This document shows positions 35,834 to 47,942 of a DNA stretch of 64,000 nt, piece after piece (position 1 is the first letter of the stretch; every line of letters begins with the position of its first letter). A program made the position numbers and the translations under genes. Source of the stretch: Eutypa lata (Eukaryota > Ascomycota > Sordariomycetes > Xylariales > Diatrypaceae); assembly GCA_022661535.1 (NCBI GenBank), contig JAKULF010000006.1, positions 3,467,001 to 3,531,000 of the forward strand. The letters are read 5' to 3'. The notes under the pieces are model-generated. The model saw nothing but the letters and a program-made list of their open reading frames with translations. It was not told where the DNA came from and searched no databases.

Positions 35834-37787
35834 CTACAGATCACCAATTTCATTTCGCTCCTCGACGGAAGCTACATCCGAACCGTCGAAGTTCCTAATC
35901 AGATTATAGTAGAACCGCAGGGCCTCCATATGAGCATGCATATCGATGCGTTCGTCGATAGTGTGCGCATTCGCGGTGCCGCCCTTGCGGGTAGGGGTCC
36001 AGCGATAGATGTGCTTAGTCAGATCTGTGGACAAAATAATGTTAGTTTTCTTATGCAAAGTATGACATAGGAGGGAAGAGGGATGGGGGCCGACACATAC
36101 TCTGGTAGTGGCGCGTATCCGTGTTACCCGTCATCAGCTCCCCAACCGGGACGACCTTCCCCCCGTCGAACGCAAAGCTATGCTGGATAGTTCCGGAGAA
36201 GAGGTCCCAGATCGGGCCTTCAGTCGGCGAGACGGGCGCGTTCAGCGTCACCTGCGTGGAGCTCAGTACGAGCGTGCCGTTATAATCGACGTCGTACATA
36301 GGCTCGACCGCATCATCCCCTCCGCCTAGTAGCAGCAACCCGAGATCCTCCGGGTTGTGATCTTCGCCCTCGAACGCCTTGACGGTCAAGCCGTACTTCT
36401 GGACGAACGGCTTGATCTGCTTCAGGATGTTGGCCTTGGCCTCGGGGATCGAGTTGTGCGGCGCCACGCGGTGGTTCACGCCCAGCCGGATGTACTCGGG
36501 CATCGCGTTGATCTTGACGCCGCCCTGGAAGTAGTCGGCCGACTGCGACGTCTGGATGCGGTACTGCGTTGGGCGGTCGATGGATACGAGCTCTTGGGCT
36601 AGGGTTTCCAGGTCGCCGTTGTTGATCAGGTCGGTGATCTCGGGCGAGGCGTCGGGAGAATACCTGGCTTGGCAGACGAGATGGTTGTGGATTGGTGATC
36701 CCTCGATCAGCTTGGGCTCCCAGGGGTTGGACTCGAGCTGGTTGACGATCTCGGACACGATTCCGATCCCGGTGTGTGGGAATGGGATCGACGAGTGGCC
36801 ACCGTTCACGTGAAGCTCTAGCCAGATGTCGATATGGCCCTTCTCCGTAACAGCAGGGAGCGCGTCTAGTATAAGTTGTTAGGCATCTTATTAGTTCGAA
36901 AGTTTGATAGGGTGCTTACATAGAGTGTCGTTACCGAGCAGTTCCAAGCCCATGCCACCCTCATCGAGTAGGAGCGATATGCCGTATTTCCCGTACCGGT
37001 CTTCAAGGAACGAGCCGATTGTGCCAGCGCCACGACGGCCAGAAGATTCCTCGTCGAAGCCAAGTGCAAGAACGATGGTCCGTTTTGGCACCCATGCTGG
37101 GTACCCCAGCAACGTCTCTAGAGCAGAAAATAAGGCGGTCAAACTGTTCTTATCATCAGACGCGCCTCGTCCCCATAGCCATTGCCCGTCGAAGTGTCCC
37201 GAGAAAGGCGGATACTTCCAGGTCGCGGCATCAGCGACTGGCACGACGTCCTGGTGAGCCGCTAACAGAAGGGGCTTCAGAGATGGGTTTGAACCTGGGA
37301 TGGTATACACCAGACCGATGCTGTTCACCCACTCCCGGGTCGCACGGTGATGGCTGTCATGATCCTAAGTTAGCTAGCACATTTCACTCTCATATTCAAT
37401 TTTCATCTGTCAGGGCTAGCCAAATACTCACACATGAGGATACAAACGCGCAAATGCTCTATGTAACTCGTAGAAGACATTCCACCTCGGGTCTTCACCA
37501 GGATCTCCGTTGTCATCGTAAGAGATCGACGGTATCTGCACAATCGCACTATGTCTCTCGACCTGTTTCAACAGCGCATCTTCGCCTGATAAGATCTCTT
37601 GGGCACTCGGTAATCCATCATCCGCTGGGGCTAACGCTGGTGGGAGATCGCATTCGAAGCCACTTTTGCCATTGGTCTCCTCTCCAAGTAATTTCTGACC
37701 TTGGGCTTCAACAATTACTGGACGAGTTGCAGCAGCGCTGGCAATCGCGAACAACTGACTAGTTACAAATACTAAGGGCGCAAGCAT
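35834..37787 (-). CDS. Peptidase M20 family metallopeptidase (Gly-X carboxypeptidase/CPS1-like)
   Basis: Secreted or vacuolar M20 metallopeptidase in four exons, about 560-580 residues. A signal-peptide-like start (MLAPLVFVTSQLFAIASAAA) is followed by the first zinc ligand in LLAAHQDVVPV. Next come GRGASDDKNS (bridging Asp), the catalytic Glu in DEESSGRRGAG, and a late His in NTDTRHY. Introns lie at about 37366-37430, 36858-36918 and 36050-36105. The last exon ends ...VEERNEIGDL at 35834. In yeast the related CPS1 is a vacuolar carboxypeptidase releasing C-terminal residues, and PM20D1-type members act on N-acyl amino acids. The gene looks intact. Confidence 0.88.
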
Positions 37788-38964
37788 GCTTGTGGAATTG
37801 ACAATGGCCTGCTACGTACAAGTCACATCGCTCAAGCATGGGAGATCGAAGAGAGATAAAGTACAGTATTTATATATATCCGTCTTAATGACGTGCTGCT
37901 GCGGAGATGCGGTACAAAATTTCAACCCAATCAGTGTTGGCTTCGGGGCAAGATAGGGACGCCGTGCTAGATGCCGACATGCAAGCGGGACCCCCGGTCT
38001 TACTTATCACATAATGGAGAGTGACAGGGTAGTTAGAGCTAGGCCCCGCTATCTACGGGGAAGGGACCTCACGCCTTTGGCCGAACATCGGGCGCTGCTT
38101 AGTTAAGCAGCTTTGCTGTAATGCCGAGTTTTTACGAGGACGATTGTGTCGTCGATTTCGTCCTATATAAACCGCTATAGTTAAAAGAGCTTTACTTTTG
38201 CCTTGTGGACGACCGTTAACGCAGATAAGAAAATATCTCCTTTTCGGTAATAATAGCTATGAGCACATATATACCCAATTAAGAGGCTGTATTTAAGTAA
38301 ATCATGTTTCCGCTTTGCGGGTGGTTCATGTACCATTACTTAGGTGAATAGCTAGGTGGTCAAAGCTTTACCACAACTGCAAACCTACAACCTACGGTTT
38401 ATAGACCTACAGCTTACAGACCTGCAGCTTACCTCACACATCAGGCTTTTTGTCGTGAAGTGGCTGCGCCACGGTACGCCCCAGCTTCGCCGTAACTAAA
38501 GGTATAGTAGCTGTTCTATAGTATAGCCACTATCTGGCAGCACAGGCTTCTTTAGAAATAGTAGGCTGTGCAATAGCTTATGTATATCTTACTATCCGCC
38601 TTACCAGCGTTGAAGTGAGGCCAAAGCTGGTGGCGTAGATGGCACAGGACGTATTACCTGGGCTAATCGTGTATAATATAAGCAAGCGTTCTCCCTCACT
38701 CTCTGTACCTTAGTCAATCAAGCTCATAATCCTATATTTCAGCAACTAGACGCTCCGTCAGATGACTCGTGCGTCAAAATCCTCATGTGTACTCTCTAAT
38801 AATACTTAGCTATTTTGTCCAGAACATTGCAGAAGGGAGTCGTTTAGTAATCACTCCAGTTACCGACCCAGACAAAGTATCTATGCAATTCATAGTCAGC
38901 AACCCCAGCCTCGCCAACTACCCCATTCAATCAGGCAATCAGGCCGTTTCGACGACGATTCGAA
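37788..38964. promoter_or_regulatory. Divergent intergenic region, peptidase(-)/permease(+)
   Basis: 1.18 kb. TATATATA-like sequence near 37871 may serve the peptidase. It contains a 15-bp direct duplication at 38403-38432. No gene seen. Confidence 0.5.
38403..38432. repeat. 15-bp tandem duplication
   Basis: AGACCTACAGCTTAC is followed directly by AGACCTGCAGCTTAC, differing by one transition. Confidence 0.85.
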
Positions 38965-41537
38965 ATGGACGATGTTCCAGAGGAAAATCGATTCCAGGAA
39001 TGGAGATCAATAATTACATTAATTGTTTTCTTTATCGTCAGTAAGTACAGCTAGAACACTCGACTCCCATTATCATGCCAAGAGTAAGTAATGTAACAAC
39101 ACTAACAGTGCTGATTTTTATATGGACCTTATCGTTATATTTCCATTTCACATTCCACTGTATGTCCCTTACCGGATTTTTCATTCTGTGGAGGGCTGTC
39201 TTGTATACTTATTGTCCCTATCGGACAAAAACAGACAAGATCCGTCGGGAGAGGGAGACGGTGGCGAGTCCAGTTCGAAGCGCTTCGAACGAATCTCCGT
39301 ACCTGTCAGTTTGACGACAGCGCCTCTAGCTGCCATCTTCTTTCTCCTTGCTACCACAGCAATGACCCCTGAAGAGCTTCGTGATGGCATACGCGGCAGC
39401 AACAACCTCGTACCGCTAGACATTATTGCCTTCGCTTTGACGATTGGCTATATCTCCGGGTCTATTGACGCGTCAGGCCTGCTCAGGTACTTGACGTTTC
39501 GAGTCGTGCGAGCTTACGGTCGCATCGGACATCGCCTGTTCTTCTACCTCTATTGCCTATTCTTCCTGACCGGATTGCTTTTCGGAAACGACCCGATAAT
39601 CCAGATGGGCATGCTCGTCTTGACCTATATGCTCAAGCAATCTTCAAATATCACGCATCCGAGAGCCTGGATCTCTATGCAGTATGCTATAGTCAACGTC
39701 GCCTCGACAATCTTTGTGTCATCTGGGACGACAAATGTGATCATCGCCAGTGCTTTTAACATTGGGTTTGCCGAATATGCCGCCAATACCGTCGTACCGG
39801 TAACCGTCACTGCTTTCGTCCTATTCCCCTTCTTGCTTTATATCATCTTTGCGGACGAAAGCCTCATACCCCTTTCTATTCGATTGCATGAACTTCCCGA
39901 AGACGCGAGAGCACAGGTGCCCATAAACCCAAACATAGAGTCTGAGCAGTCAATGTCACTAGAGGCCTTGATGACCCCATTTTTGGACAAGCCTAGTGCT
40001 CTGTGCGGAATCCTGCTCATGGTTGTGACGCTCGTTGTCCTAACAGCCCTCAGCGCTGTTACTCTCAATAACGCTGAAATTCCCGTGTTCTGGGTTACGT
40101 TGCCAGCTGCCTTCCTGATGTTTTGTTGGGACGTGATATTTTCCTGGATCCACCGGCGCGAGGTCCGAGCAATTGCTCGTAAGGCTAGATGGGAAAAGGA
40201 ACACATTGGAGTCATACTGGAAATGGAACGAGAAGCAGCTTGGAAGCCATACGAGACCGGATTATCAGCACTACAGGCTGAGGCAGTCTTACCTAGTAGA
40301 TACCAAACTCAGGCCGGGGAAAGGTTTCAGCATACGGAACCTTCCAGTACGACAATAGGACAGCGTGAAACTAGTAGCATCAGCGCTGGAAGAAGGGCTG
40401 AGGACGAGGAAACGTCTATGATATACCAACAACGGCGACATGCGGGCAAGCAGAGCAACATAGAAAGGCCGGAACCGAGTGACACCACGATTATAGTGGA
40501 CGTACAGCGGCTGCTGGCTTCCACTTTGAAGGAGAATAACCCCGTGGGTGAGTCGGAGCTTCAGCCGGCTCAACTCGCAAGTCCACCGATTCGACACGAA
40601 GATTCGAAAGATGAGACGAGGCCGACACCAAAACAAGAGCTCGGCGATGCTTCCACGTCCAAGAGCATGGACGTAGAAAACGCCATCTTCGTGAAGGAAG
40701 AACCAGAACCAGAACCAGCTCCCACGAACGGCCACAAGCCACCACAGCCAAGACTACATTTACTAAAGCCATCGGAGGCTGACCATCGCCTCGAGCGGGC
40801 GGTGCCGCTGAGCAGCAAAAAACATCCTAAACCGCCCGTTTTGACGGTTATCAAAGCGTGGCTGGAGGAGACATTTGTCACGGCTACGGTCGTGCTGAGA
40901 CGGCTACCGTTCTCGGTGGTGCCTTTTGCCATCCCCACGTTCGTTATGGTCCAAGCGCTGGTGGAAAAGGGATGGGTGGTGCTTTTTGCCAGATGGTGGA
41001 ACGCCTGGGTGGTAAAGACGGGAACGGTAGGAGCTGTTGGTGGAATGGGGTTCCTCTCGGTGGTTCTGAGCAACGTGAGTTTCCTTCCACAAGTGGCAAA
41101 CAACACCCCTCATCCATTAATAATTGTCAATGATATCCATGGCCTTCGCTCTATCTTCATATCGGTACTAACCTCTACATCCGTGATACATACAGTTTGC
41201 CGGGACCAATATAGGCGCGGCAACACTCCTCTGCCGCGTGCTACAGACATGGCAGCAAATGCACTCCGCTTCCGAGTCAGCAGGGCTGCCTCCAGACCCT
41301 ATATCTGATCGCACTTGGTGGGGCGCTATCTATGCCATGGCGCTGGGGGTCAACTACGGCGCGTTCAGTATATCCTTCGCGGCCTCGCTGGCGGGTATCT
41401 CGTGGCGTGAGGATCTGGCTCGTAAAAATATATTTGTTGGAAGGGGGGAGTTCGCACACGTTAATTTGCCCATGATATCCGTCGCTATGGCCGTAGGATG
41501 CGCTGTTCTGGTCGGCGAAGTGTATATTACCAGATGA
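38965..41537 (+). CDS. ArsB/NhaD (citrate-permease-like) ion transporter
   Basis: Large polytopic transporter of the ion-transporter superfamily (CitMHS/ArsB-like). My model has exons 38965-39044, 39109-41074 and 41196-41537, together 2388 nt in frame, or 795 residues. The first donor is the GTACAG at 39045, not the adjacent GTAAGT, because only this joins IVFFIVS to LIVIFPFHIPLYVP. TM blocks surround the GNDPII motif (near 39585) and SSGTTNV. A long hydrophilic central loop (about 40170-40830) is rich in Glu/Pro, with an EPEPEPAP run. The C-terminal half carries GMGFLSVVLSN then FAGTNIGA across the last intron. Fungal members are poorly characterised; anion, arsenite or Na+/H+ transport are all possible. 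Confidence 0.83.
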
Positions 41538-42187
41538 TACCTCACGAATAGATCTTCTCATTGTCTTTGTCAAAACCGGTAGACAAAAGCGGGATCCTCA
41601 GCTGCGATACATTAATTATAGTATCATTGCGCGCTTAAGTATGTGGTACAAATGTTAAACGAAACAACACCGGCTGCCATCATGTAGGTGTATTTTGATC
41701 CGCCGCAGCAAGGCGCACTTGTAAGGTGTAAATTTGAGTATCCCGGATTGCCTTGATGATGGACATAGCTGCGATGAGAAGGTAATCGACTGTAAAGGTT
41801 AGAAGGAATTCTGTTTCTCCCTTTTGACGGTATATCGAAAACATCTTCAAGCTTGTCAATTTGCTTGATAGCTATTATTCTAGCATAAGAACTTGTCCAG
41901 CCTTAATTTTAGGTGATTTGGAATAAAATGACCAGTGGCTACTGAAACAACATCCTCTATGAACCATATAAATTATATTGCACATAGTATTAGATGAATA
42001 AGATCTTAATCAACAGGGATACAAACATTTGTTAACATATAAATGAAATTTCGTGCTAGTTTATGATTTGATAGTTAATATAACCTGACATGAAATTATC
42101 TATAATATTGGGGTGGATGTCTGCATATTCGTATTTCAGGTCCATCATACAATTACGTAGCCATGGCCGTTCCAACTCAGCTTGCTC
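41538..42187. other. Convergent intergenic region
   Basis: 650 bp, AT-rich, between the permease (+) and the methyltransferase pseudogene (-). No gene seen. Confidence 0.5.
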
Positions 42188-43215
42188 TCAAGGTTTCCTC
42201 TCCGTGATAGCATACTTGGTGGTGGCTAAGTAAGCACCCTTCCGGGTTTCTTCCACCGCCAGAGGTACAAGTCTCTTCAACTCGGTTGCCATATGCTCAT
42301 TCTGGGGTTTTCGTGCGATAAGTTCATGCATGATTAGGCCACACTCGTGCTCCAAGTATGCCCAGTGTGGCGGTGTGGTGTGAACATCTGCATCGACATC
42401 CAAAAGACCACACTCCGAGAACGTTTTTGGTAAGTCCGGAACCCATGTGGGGTTCAGTCGCGGGTCTTGGGACTTCAAGAGGCTCATCAGCTGCTCTATG
42501 CTCATTTTCTCGTTCTCCGGTTTTGTCAGTTCTCCGCGTACGGTCTGGTTGTCAGACTCGACCTATTGCAGATAGCCGCCGGGCTCTGCGATGGTTTTAT
42601 TTCCAAGTGGTTAGTAGAGGTGGAAATACCGCGTGGCATCAGATGAGGTAAGGGATGACCCAACTCACTGAGCATCAGGATCAACTTGTCTACTATAGCC
42701 GGGACCTCCTCCCTCAGCGCAACAAATACCATGAAGCGGACGTTAACGATATCGAAGGCACCGACCAACTCATCGGGAACAGGATCACGTATGTCCCACT
42801 TCTAGAATGTGATGTTGGGAGGCAATACCTCGGGTGGTGGTGCTGCATCAAATGAGATGTCGAGGCCTACAAGCTGTGTTGATTTAGGAAGCCGGTCATT
42901 CGCATCGAGCAGCCATATTCTTCGTATATGGGTCAGAGGCTTATAGGCTCAGCAGTTTGGAGTTATTTACTCACCCTATACCAGAGCCGATGTCTGCTAC
43001 TTTGAGGTTTGCATCTTGGGTGGGGATCCTCGGATGGATAAGATATCTAAAATCCTTCACGTAATGATGATGCATCAAATTGAGGCTTTTGAGTTGGAAG
43101 CGTTTCGATTAGCTCACGTGCCCCTAGCCAAGACCACCGCGGTATTGAAAATGAATACGAACCGGCTGTTGTCAAGAAGATCTCGAGCGAAGACATAGTT
43201 ATCATTTGGAGCCAT
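42188..43215 (-). pseudogene. LaeA-like SAM methyltransferase, two in-frame TAG stops
   Basis: The N-terminus MAPNDNYVFARDLLDNSR (start 43215), then after an intron IPTQDANLKVADIGSGIG (SAM motif I) and LVGLDISFDAAPPP, match the fungal UMTA/LaeA-like methyltransferase family. The C-terminal half, with MSIEQLMSLL and ...YAITERKP, is intact. Two TAG codons interrupt conserved positions. One is at 42802-42804, between NITF and KWDIRDPVP. The other is at 42563-42565, in GGYLQ-stop-VES, where the family has Trp. The introns that restore the other frame changes cannot remove these stops. Each could be one CpA-to-TpA change, on one strand or the other. Probably dead unless the stops are read through. 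Confidence 0.82.
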
Positions 43216-44687
43216 GGCGGTTTGTGAGGATAAAACTCTTTCGATGGCATGGGCCATGCCGGAGAGAAGAAAGGCAAGAAGCGAAAGACGAACGGAGGAT
43301 AGTTTTGTACTATATGGCACATGTGCGTGTTGCGATTGGCCTTGTCCGCTGGAATCAACACCCTTTACATCCATTGAGGGGTAAGTGCTGTACTGTGCTA
43401 GTATCGTGGATGTAACAGGAGACTGGGAACGCGGCTGGGTACATATATTACCAAGGTAGGTAAGCATTAGAAATAACTAACCTTATATATGTACTACCTC
43501 TGTACTACCACACCAATATACGTCAATTCGGTATTTCCAAGATAAGTGGCTATAATTTAACGGCTGTTAGCTGTAAGTGAGATGGTACTATGCAGCAACA
43601 GCCCGCAAGCTGCATCCAATACTCTCCGAACCCAAGCTTATCGTCACATTTGGTCTCAAGGACGGGGGGCCGACCTTCCCGTTAAGAACACTTCTGTGTA
43701 TGGAAAGATCTTGCCAAAAGATATATATATATATTTCTATTCTATAGGCGTATCTTCGTTACGCCACTTTTCAAGATTCGCATCTGGATTACTATCACTA
43801 TCGTCTCCACCTGGGGCCTCTTATTGGTATTTTGAAACCACCGCGAAAATATGTGCCCCTGAAGATGGAAGAAATTACTGACCCATCTGTTTCACACCAC
43901 AGGCTTGTTCTCTTAGAGGACAACCCGGTCCCTTCTGCTATTAGGGGTGGTCCTAATTTCTGCTACGTGCCCCTTCTGCTTGGGTTAGCGCAAGTCGGGT
44001 CCAATATTGCGCTTGATATGCTTGTCCTGGAGTACCCATTACCGGTGATCTCGCGCTTACACGTGAATATACGGCGTAAATTTGAAGGATCTCTGATACC
44101 GACTGGAAGGGGGAGACGTGCCACGTAATTCCAAACACTAGGGAATGGGTAAAAATATCAAGTTATAAAAGGGAAGGCGTAGTGCTTCAAGCAGCAACAC
44201 CTGGAAAGCCATCTATAGAGACCTAATGGTGGCATGGAACCCTTAGGGCAATCACCCGTCGTCTCCTGCATGAATATCTTCCCATTATCTTAACCTGACT
44301 TACCTAGGTATCATAAAGGTAGATTGTAATAGTCCCTAAAATAAAGGATTGTAAATATTTTTCAGGTTTGAATTTATTAAATTAAATTGTTTTTGTAATG
44401 GCAGTTAAGCTGAGGCAGGTGTTGACAGATGGCAAAAGCCAAAAGGTCAAATCTTAAACCCTGCGATTTGCGACCGGGGGGGTTTAGCGGGGTTGCATTA
44501 CTACGTAATGGTGCATCCTAAAAAGGGCAGGCAGCTCTTGCATTGCGACAGCTACACGACCATCGTAAAACGCTTATAAACAACTTAGTAACTAGAGGCA
44601 TATAAGACTCTGATCTTTCCTCTACTTACCTGCACATAGACATACCCTCTCCCACCAAACCAACACGTCGACAAAAGGAGACAAATC
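43216..44687. other. Gene-free interval, 1.47 kb
   Basis: Upstream of the dead methyltransferase and of the TMA17-like gene. ORFs at 43582-43881 and 43832-44128 (+) show no family features. A (TA)n run lies near 43720-43734. A short AT-rich stretch is at 44330-44400. Confidence 0.45.
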
Positions 44688-45323
44688 ATGTCATCAGAAG
44701 CGCAACCGATAACCTCAGCCCGCTTCGGCGAGGCCTTAAAGGAGCTCCCCTCAAGCAGCCTCGCCCTCAAAGTGCTAGAACTGCGCAACTCGATCGCACA
44801 CCTCGACTACTCCAACGCCGAGCTGAAGCCGTTCGCCGAGGGCACCGCATCGGCTATCAGTGGTGGTGGGAACAGCAATGACAACAACAATAACCAACAA
44901 CAACCAGACCAAGACTGCATCGACGCAATCGCCGAGAACGAGGCCGTAATACGAAGCATGCAGGAGCGCATCGCGTTGATACGGACCGAGGTCGAGAGCC
45001 GGGGTCTGGACTGGCGCGAGTTCCAGGGCAAGGAGGACGATGGAAGTGATGACGCGGAGATGGCAGCAAACGCAGACAGCAATGGCGTCCGCGAGGAGAC
45101 CACAACGCCCGCTGGGGGGAACCTGACGAACGGTGTGAATGGACATAACGCGGCATCCGGTGGTGGTGCGACGCAACAACAGCACGAAGCTTGGCGCGAT
45201 GGTACCTTTCAGACCGGTACGATACACGGTATGACCGATGAGGAGCTGTTGAGACAGCTGACGGAACGCATGCCTCTTGATGATGAGGATGAGGATGGCG
45301 CGGAAGGCGGCATGCATTTATAG
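44688..45323 (+). CDS. TMA17/ADC17-like proteasome-assembly chaperone
   Basis: Single exon, 211 residues. The N-terminal half reads ALKVLELRNSIAHLDYSNAELK. An Asn/Gln low-complexity loop is followed by DCIDAIAENEAVIRSMQERIALIRTEVESRG, the helical pair typical of Tma17-like proteins. The second half is an acidic, Gly/Asn/Thr-rich disordered tail ending DEDEDGAEGGMHL. In yeast, Tma17 helps assemble the proteasome base (Rpt6-Rpt3) under stress and associates with ribosomes. The start has purine-rich context (ACAAATCATGTC). It is a housekeeping gene and marks this stretch as conserved chromosome. Confidence 0.75.
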   Translation: MSSEAQPITSARFGEALKELPSSSLALKVLELRNSIAHLDYSNAELKPFAEGTASAISGGGNSNDNNNNQQQPDQDCIDAIAENEAVIRSMQERIALIRTEVESRGLDWREFQGKEDDGSDDAEMAANADSNGVREETTTPAGGNLTNGVNGHNAASGGGATQQQHEAWRDGTFQTGTIHGMTDEELLRQLTERMPLDDEDEDGAEGGMHL

Positions 45324-45656
45324 AATACTCGGGTGTTATAAAGAGTGAAAGAGAGTATGTTTTGAGAGCATATGCTGCGAGGCATGGTATGCGTTGGGTT
45401 TAAGGCCTCATCTGTTGTCCTCTGTATTCATTCCCACGAGGCATTGTGAGCAAGTATTGGTGGCGTTAGGGTTTTCAAAGAAATGGGTGGTATGGACGGA
45501 AAAAGACGGGTGTAGTAAGCTTTTCACGATGTTATTCGTACATATGATACCCGTATTTAACGACGTCTTCGGGGAAAGAAACATCGTCTAATGCACCAAA
45601 CCTGCTGAATTACTAAAATACAGGAAAATGCCTTTGATTAACGAAGGTAACAACTA
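45324..45656. other. 3' region of the TMA17-like gene
   Basis: No gene recognised in these 333 bp. Confidence 0.4.
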
Positions 45657-45824
45657 CTATACAGGGGGGAGGAATGTCTGCTTATATACACCATTAGTGC
45701 AATTGCCTTGCACGATACCACCGACCACTGTGGTTTTGATCCTCAGCTCGTCGTCGCGCTGGATGTCGTAGTTCAACGACAACCAAGACAAAAAGGCCTT
45801 CAGGTCGGCAGCATCACCTTGCAT
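45657..45824 (-). CDS. Small hypothetical ORF or terminal exon
   Basis: 55 codons from ATG 45824 with protein-like content (MQGDAADLKAFLSWLSLNYD, then RDDELRIKTTVVGGIVQ) and stop at 45657. A splice-acceptor-like CTTTAG lies just upstream, so this may be the last exon of a gene whose 5' part is lost or unrecognised, or a gene relic. Family not recognised. Confidence 0.3.
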   Translation of the reverse strand: MQGDAADLKAFLSWLSLNYDIQRDDELRIKTTVVGGIVQGNCTNGVYKQTFLPPV

Positions 45825-46511
45825 ACCCGTAGCAGGCTAAAGGCAGAATAGTGAGCAAAACATCACCATATCGCCCACGGCAGAACGACTAAACGTAGCC
45901 ACTTATAAGGGAACACGCATTCTTGCGGCACATTGCTGTGACATTAATAGTAATACGGCTCATAATATTAATGATTCTAAGGTTAATTTGGTACCTAGCT
46001 AAGAAAGAGTACATAGCAAGCCGTTTTATACTTATCTATAGCTAAGTATGGATAAGGCAATGTTAAGTGCGGTGAATCTGTCTGGGGTACTACCAGAATC
46101 CCCTAGAAACTAATTACATAGACGGACTGTCTAGGTAAGTCGTAATCGATTTATTGAATATGGTTACAGAATTTGCTCAGATAGCCGTGTAAGTGATTAA
46201 GAATACTCTTTAACTTCTTGCTTGTTGAAGGCCTGAAGATCCCTTGTATATAAGAGTAATGCGTGCTCCTATTACTACGTTTGTTGCTCACGAGCGCATA
46301 ATTTATACCTACCGTGTTAATATATAGAGTATAGGATATCATGGATGGTAGTAGGAATGATACAATGTCTTGTTTAGATCTACTGGAAAGAAAGAAGAAA
46401 AAGCCAAACACCCCCTTCTTTCTACGTGCGCAAATTTGTTGTAGAAAGTGATCTAGCTGTATGTTTGCACTATGCAATTACCCCATGATCCAGGTAGTAC
46501 ATGATCAAGGC
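45825..46511. other. Gene-free interval
   Basis: AT-rich 687 bp downstream of the prenyltransferase. No gene seen. Confidence 0.45.
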
Positions 46512-47942
46512 TTAGTCAAATTGGAGCGGTGGTGCAAGATAGGTAGTAATATACGCCCCTTTCTTTTCAGAAAAGGTGAAAGAGATGTAGGTATGAAGCA
46601 GTGTCGATGTTATCGTGTCAGTGGCTGAAGCAACGTCATGTCCGCTGAGACTTCCGTTAGAAATCGCGTCATAGTAGGGTGAGACAACAACTTACAATGC
46701 TTCCTCCACTAATTTCTCAAACTTTCCATCGAAGCCAAGACTCCAACCGTGTTTCTTGAAAACCTGTTCTAGATTCCGAGTGATAACGTGCGTGCTTGTG
46801 GAGTATTGAAATAGCGGGACATACACCTTCGTCTTAGGGACGTCTTGGCCTGGCCGTATCTCCCAGGAGAAACACAGCCCCTTGTGGCCACTGTTCGGAT
46901 CAGCAACTGGTTTCGAGAAGGAATCATCGACTCTGCTTTCATCCTGCTCATTGAGCAGCAGGTGCCATATTTCACGGAGTACTTTCAGCCCTTCAAAGGT
47001 TGTCTTGTCAGTAAGGCGTCCACCGAATGTGACATACTCCCGAACGGTATTGAACGAATTTGAAGGGGTGGCCGTATAGAGCTTGACTCTAGCACCGGCA
47101 TCAGGGGCTACGCAGTCAATAGCAGCCACCAGAATCAGCGGGGGCTCGTCGCCCTGGCTTATCGCCTTGAATTCCTGGATGAAGTCAAGAGCAGGCCCGA
47201 AGGATGGGTCAAGCCGCTTGATGAGATTCAGAGTAATCTCGTCTGTGTTTCGTCCGGAGGCCATGTTCTTGAGCACTGGAGAGAAATAGGCCTTCATCGA
47301 CCTTTTATCGCCGATGAGATCAAAAGCAAGATAACATCGGGGTATACGCGCAGTATTTGATGCGAACTTGTCCTTGACGTCTTCGACTTCCTCATTGGTG
47401 AGGAAATATTCCGAGGCGAACTGTTCGAGCCACCGCGTATCGGCTCCTACCGCCTCTGCTATGCGAGGGATTGGGCTCTCGGACAAGGCACCTCTTCCGG
47501 GCATCAACGGCTCGAAGATGAAACGCAGACACGGCTCCCTGGCATCGCTAAAGTTAATGCTAGTTTCGAACGGAGAGCCGTTCGCTGCCAAGAGTGAGGC
47601 CGATCGCGTTTTATCTGGAGCGGGATAGCTCATGTTTGGAATGACAAATTCCTCTGCGAAGCGCAGGTGTGATGCCTGCTCTTCCGGAGTGTAGGTACCA
47701 ATGTTTTGGAGTAGAGACGATAAGACTGGTAAACAGTGGTTTGACCAATAGCAACGACCATCTTGCTCAACTTCGGGCGTTTCGGTGGCGCTGAAGATTC
47801 ATGTCAATCCAAGTTGAGACGTTTCTATGGTATTAATTTCTACACACCTCATGACCTGCGCATCTCGTATTTTGATCTTACTTGAAGCATTACCTGGACG
47901 TGGTTGGATAAGTCCCACCGGAACTTCCGCTATTGATGCCAT
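46512..47942 (-). CDS. DMATS-family aromatic prenyltransferase
   Basis: Exon model: 47848-47942, 46696-47790 and 46512-46650. It totals 1329 nt in frame, 442 residues, the usual DMATS length. Family features in order: EEQASHLRFAEEFVIPNM, NGSPFETSINF (substrate-pocket strand), LRFIFEPL (the Arg that binds diphosphate), AFDLIGDKRSMKAYFSP (Lys ligand), VKLYTATPSNSFNTVREYVTFGG, and CFSWEIRPGQDVPKTKVYVP. The last exon ends SEKKGAYITTYLAP. Without the 45-bp last intron the protein would stop early at 46692, so that intron is inferred from the conserved C-terminus. It attaches a dimethylallyl or longer prenyl group to an indole or phenol, and the substrate is unknown. No stops or missing ligands were noticed. 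Confidence 0.9.

Noticed and set aside
43582..44128. Overlapping plus-strand ORFs as a gene
   Set aside because: No domain, no splice-consistent model, and AT-rich flanks.
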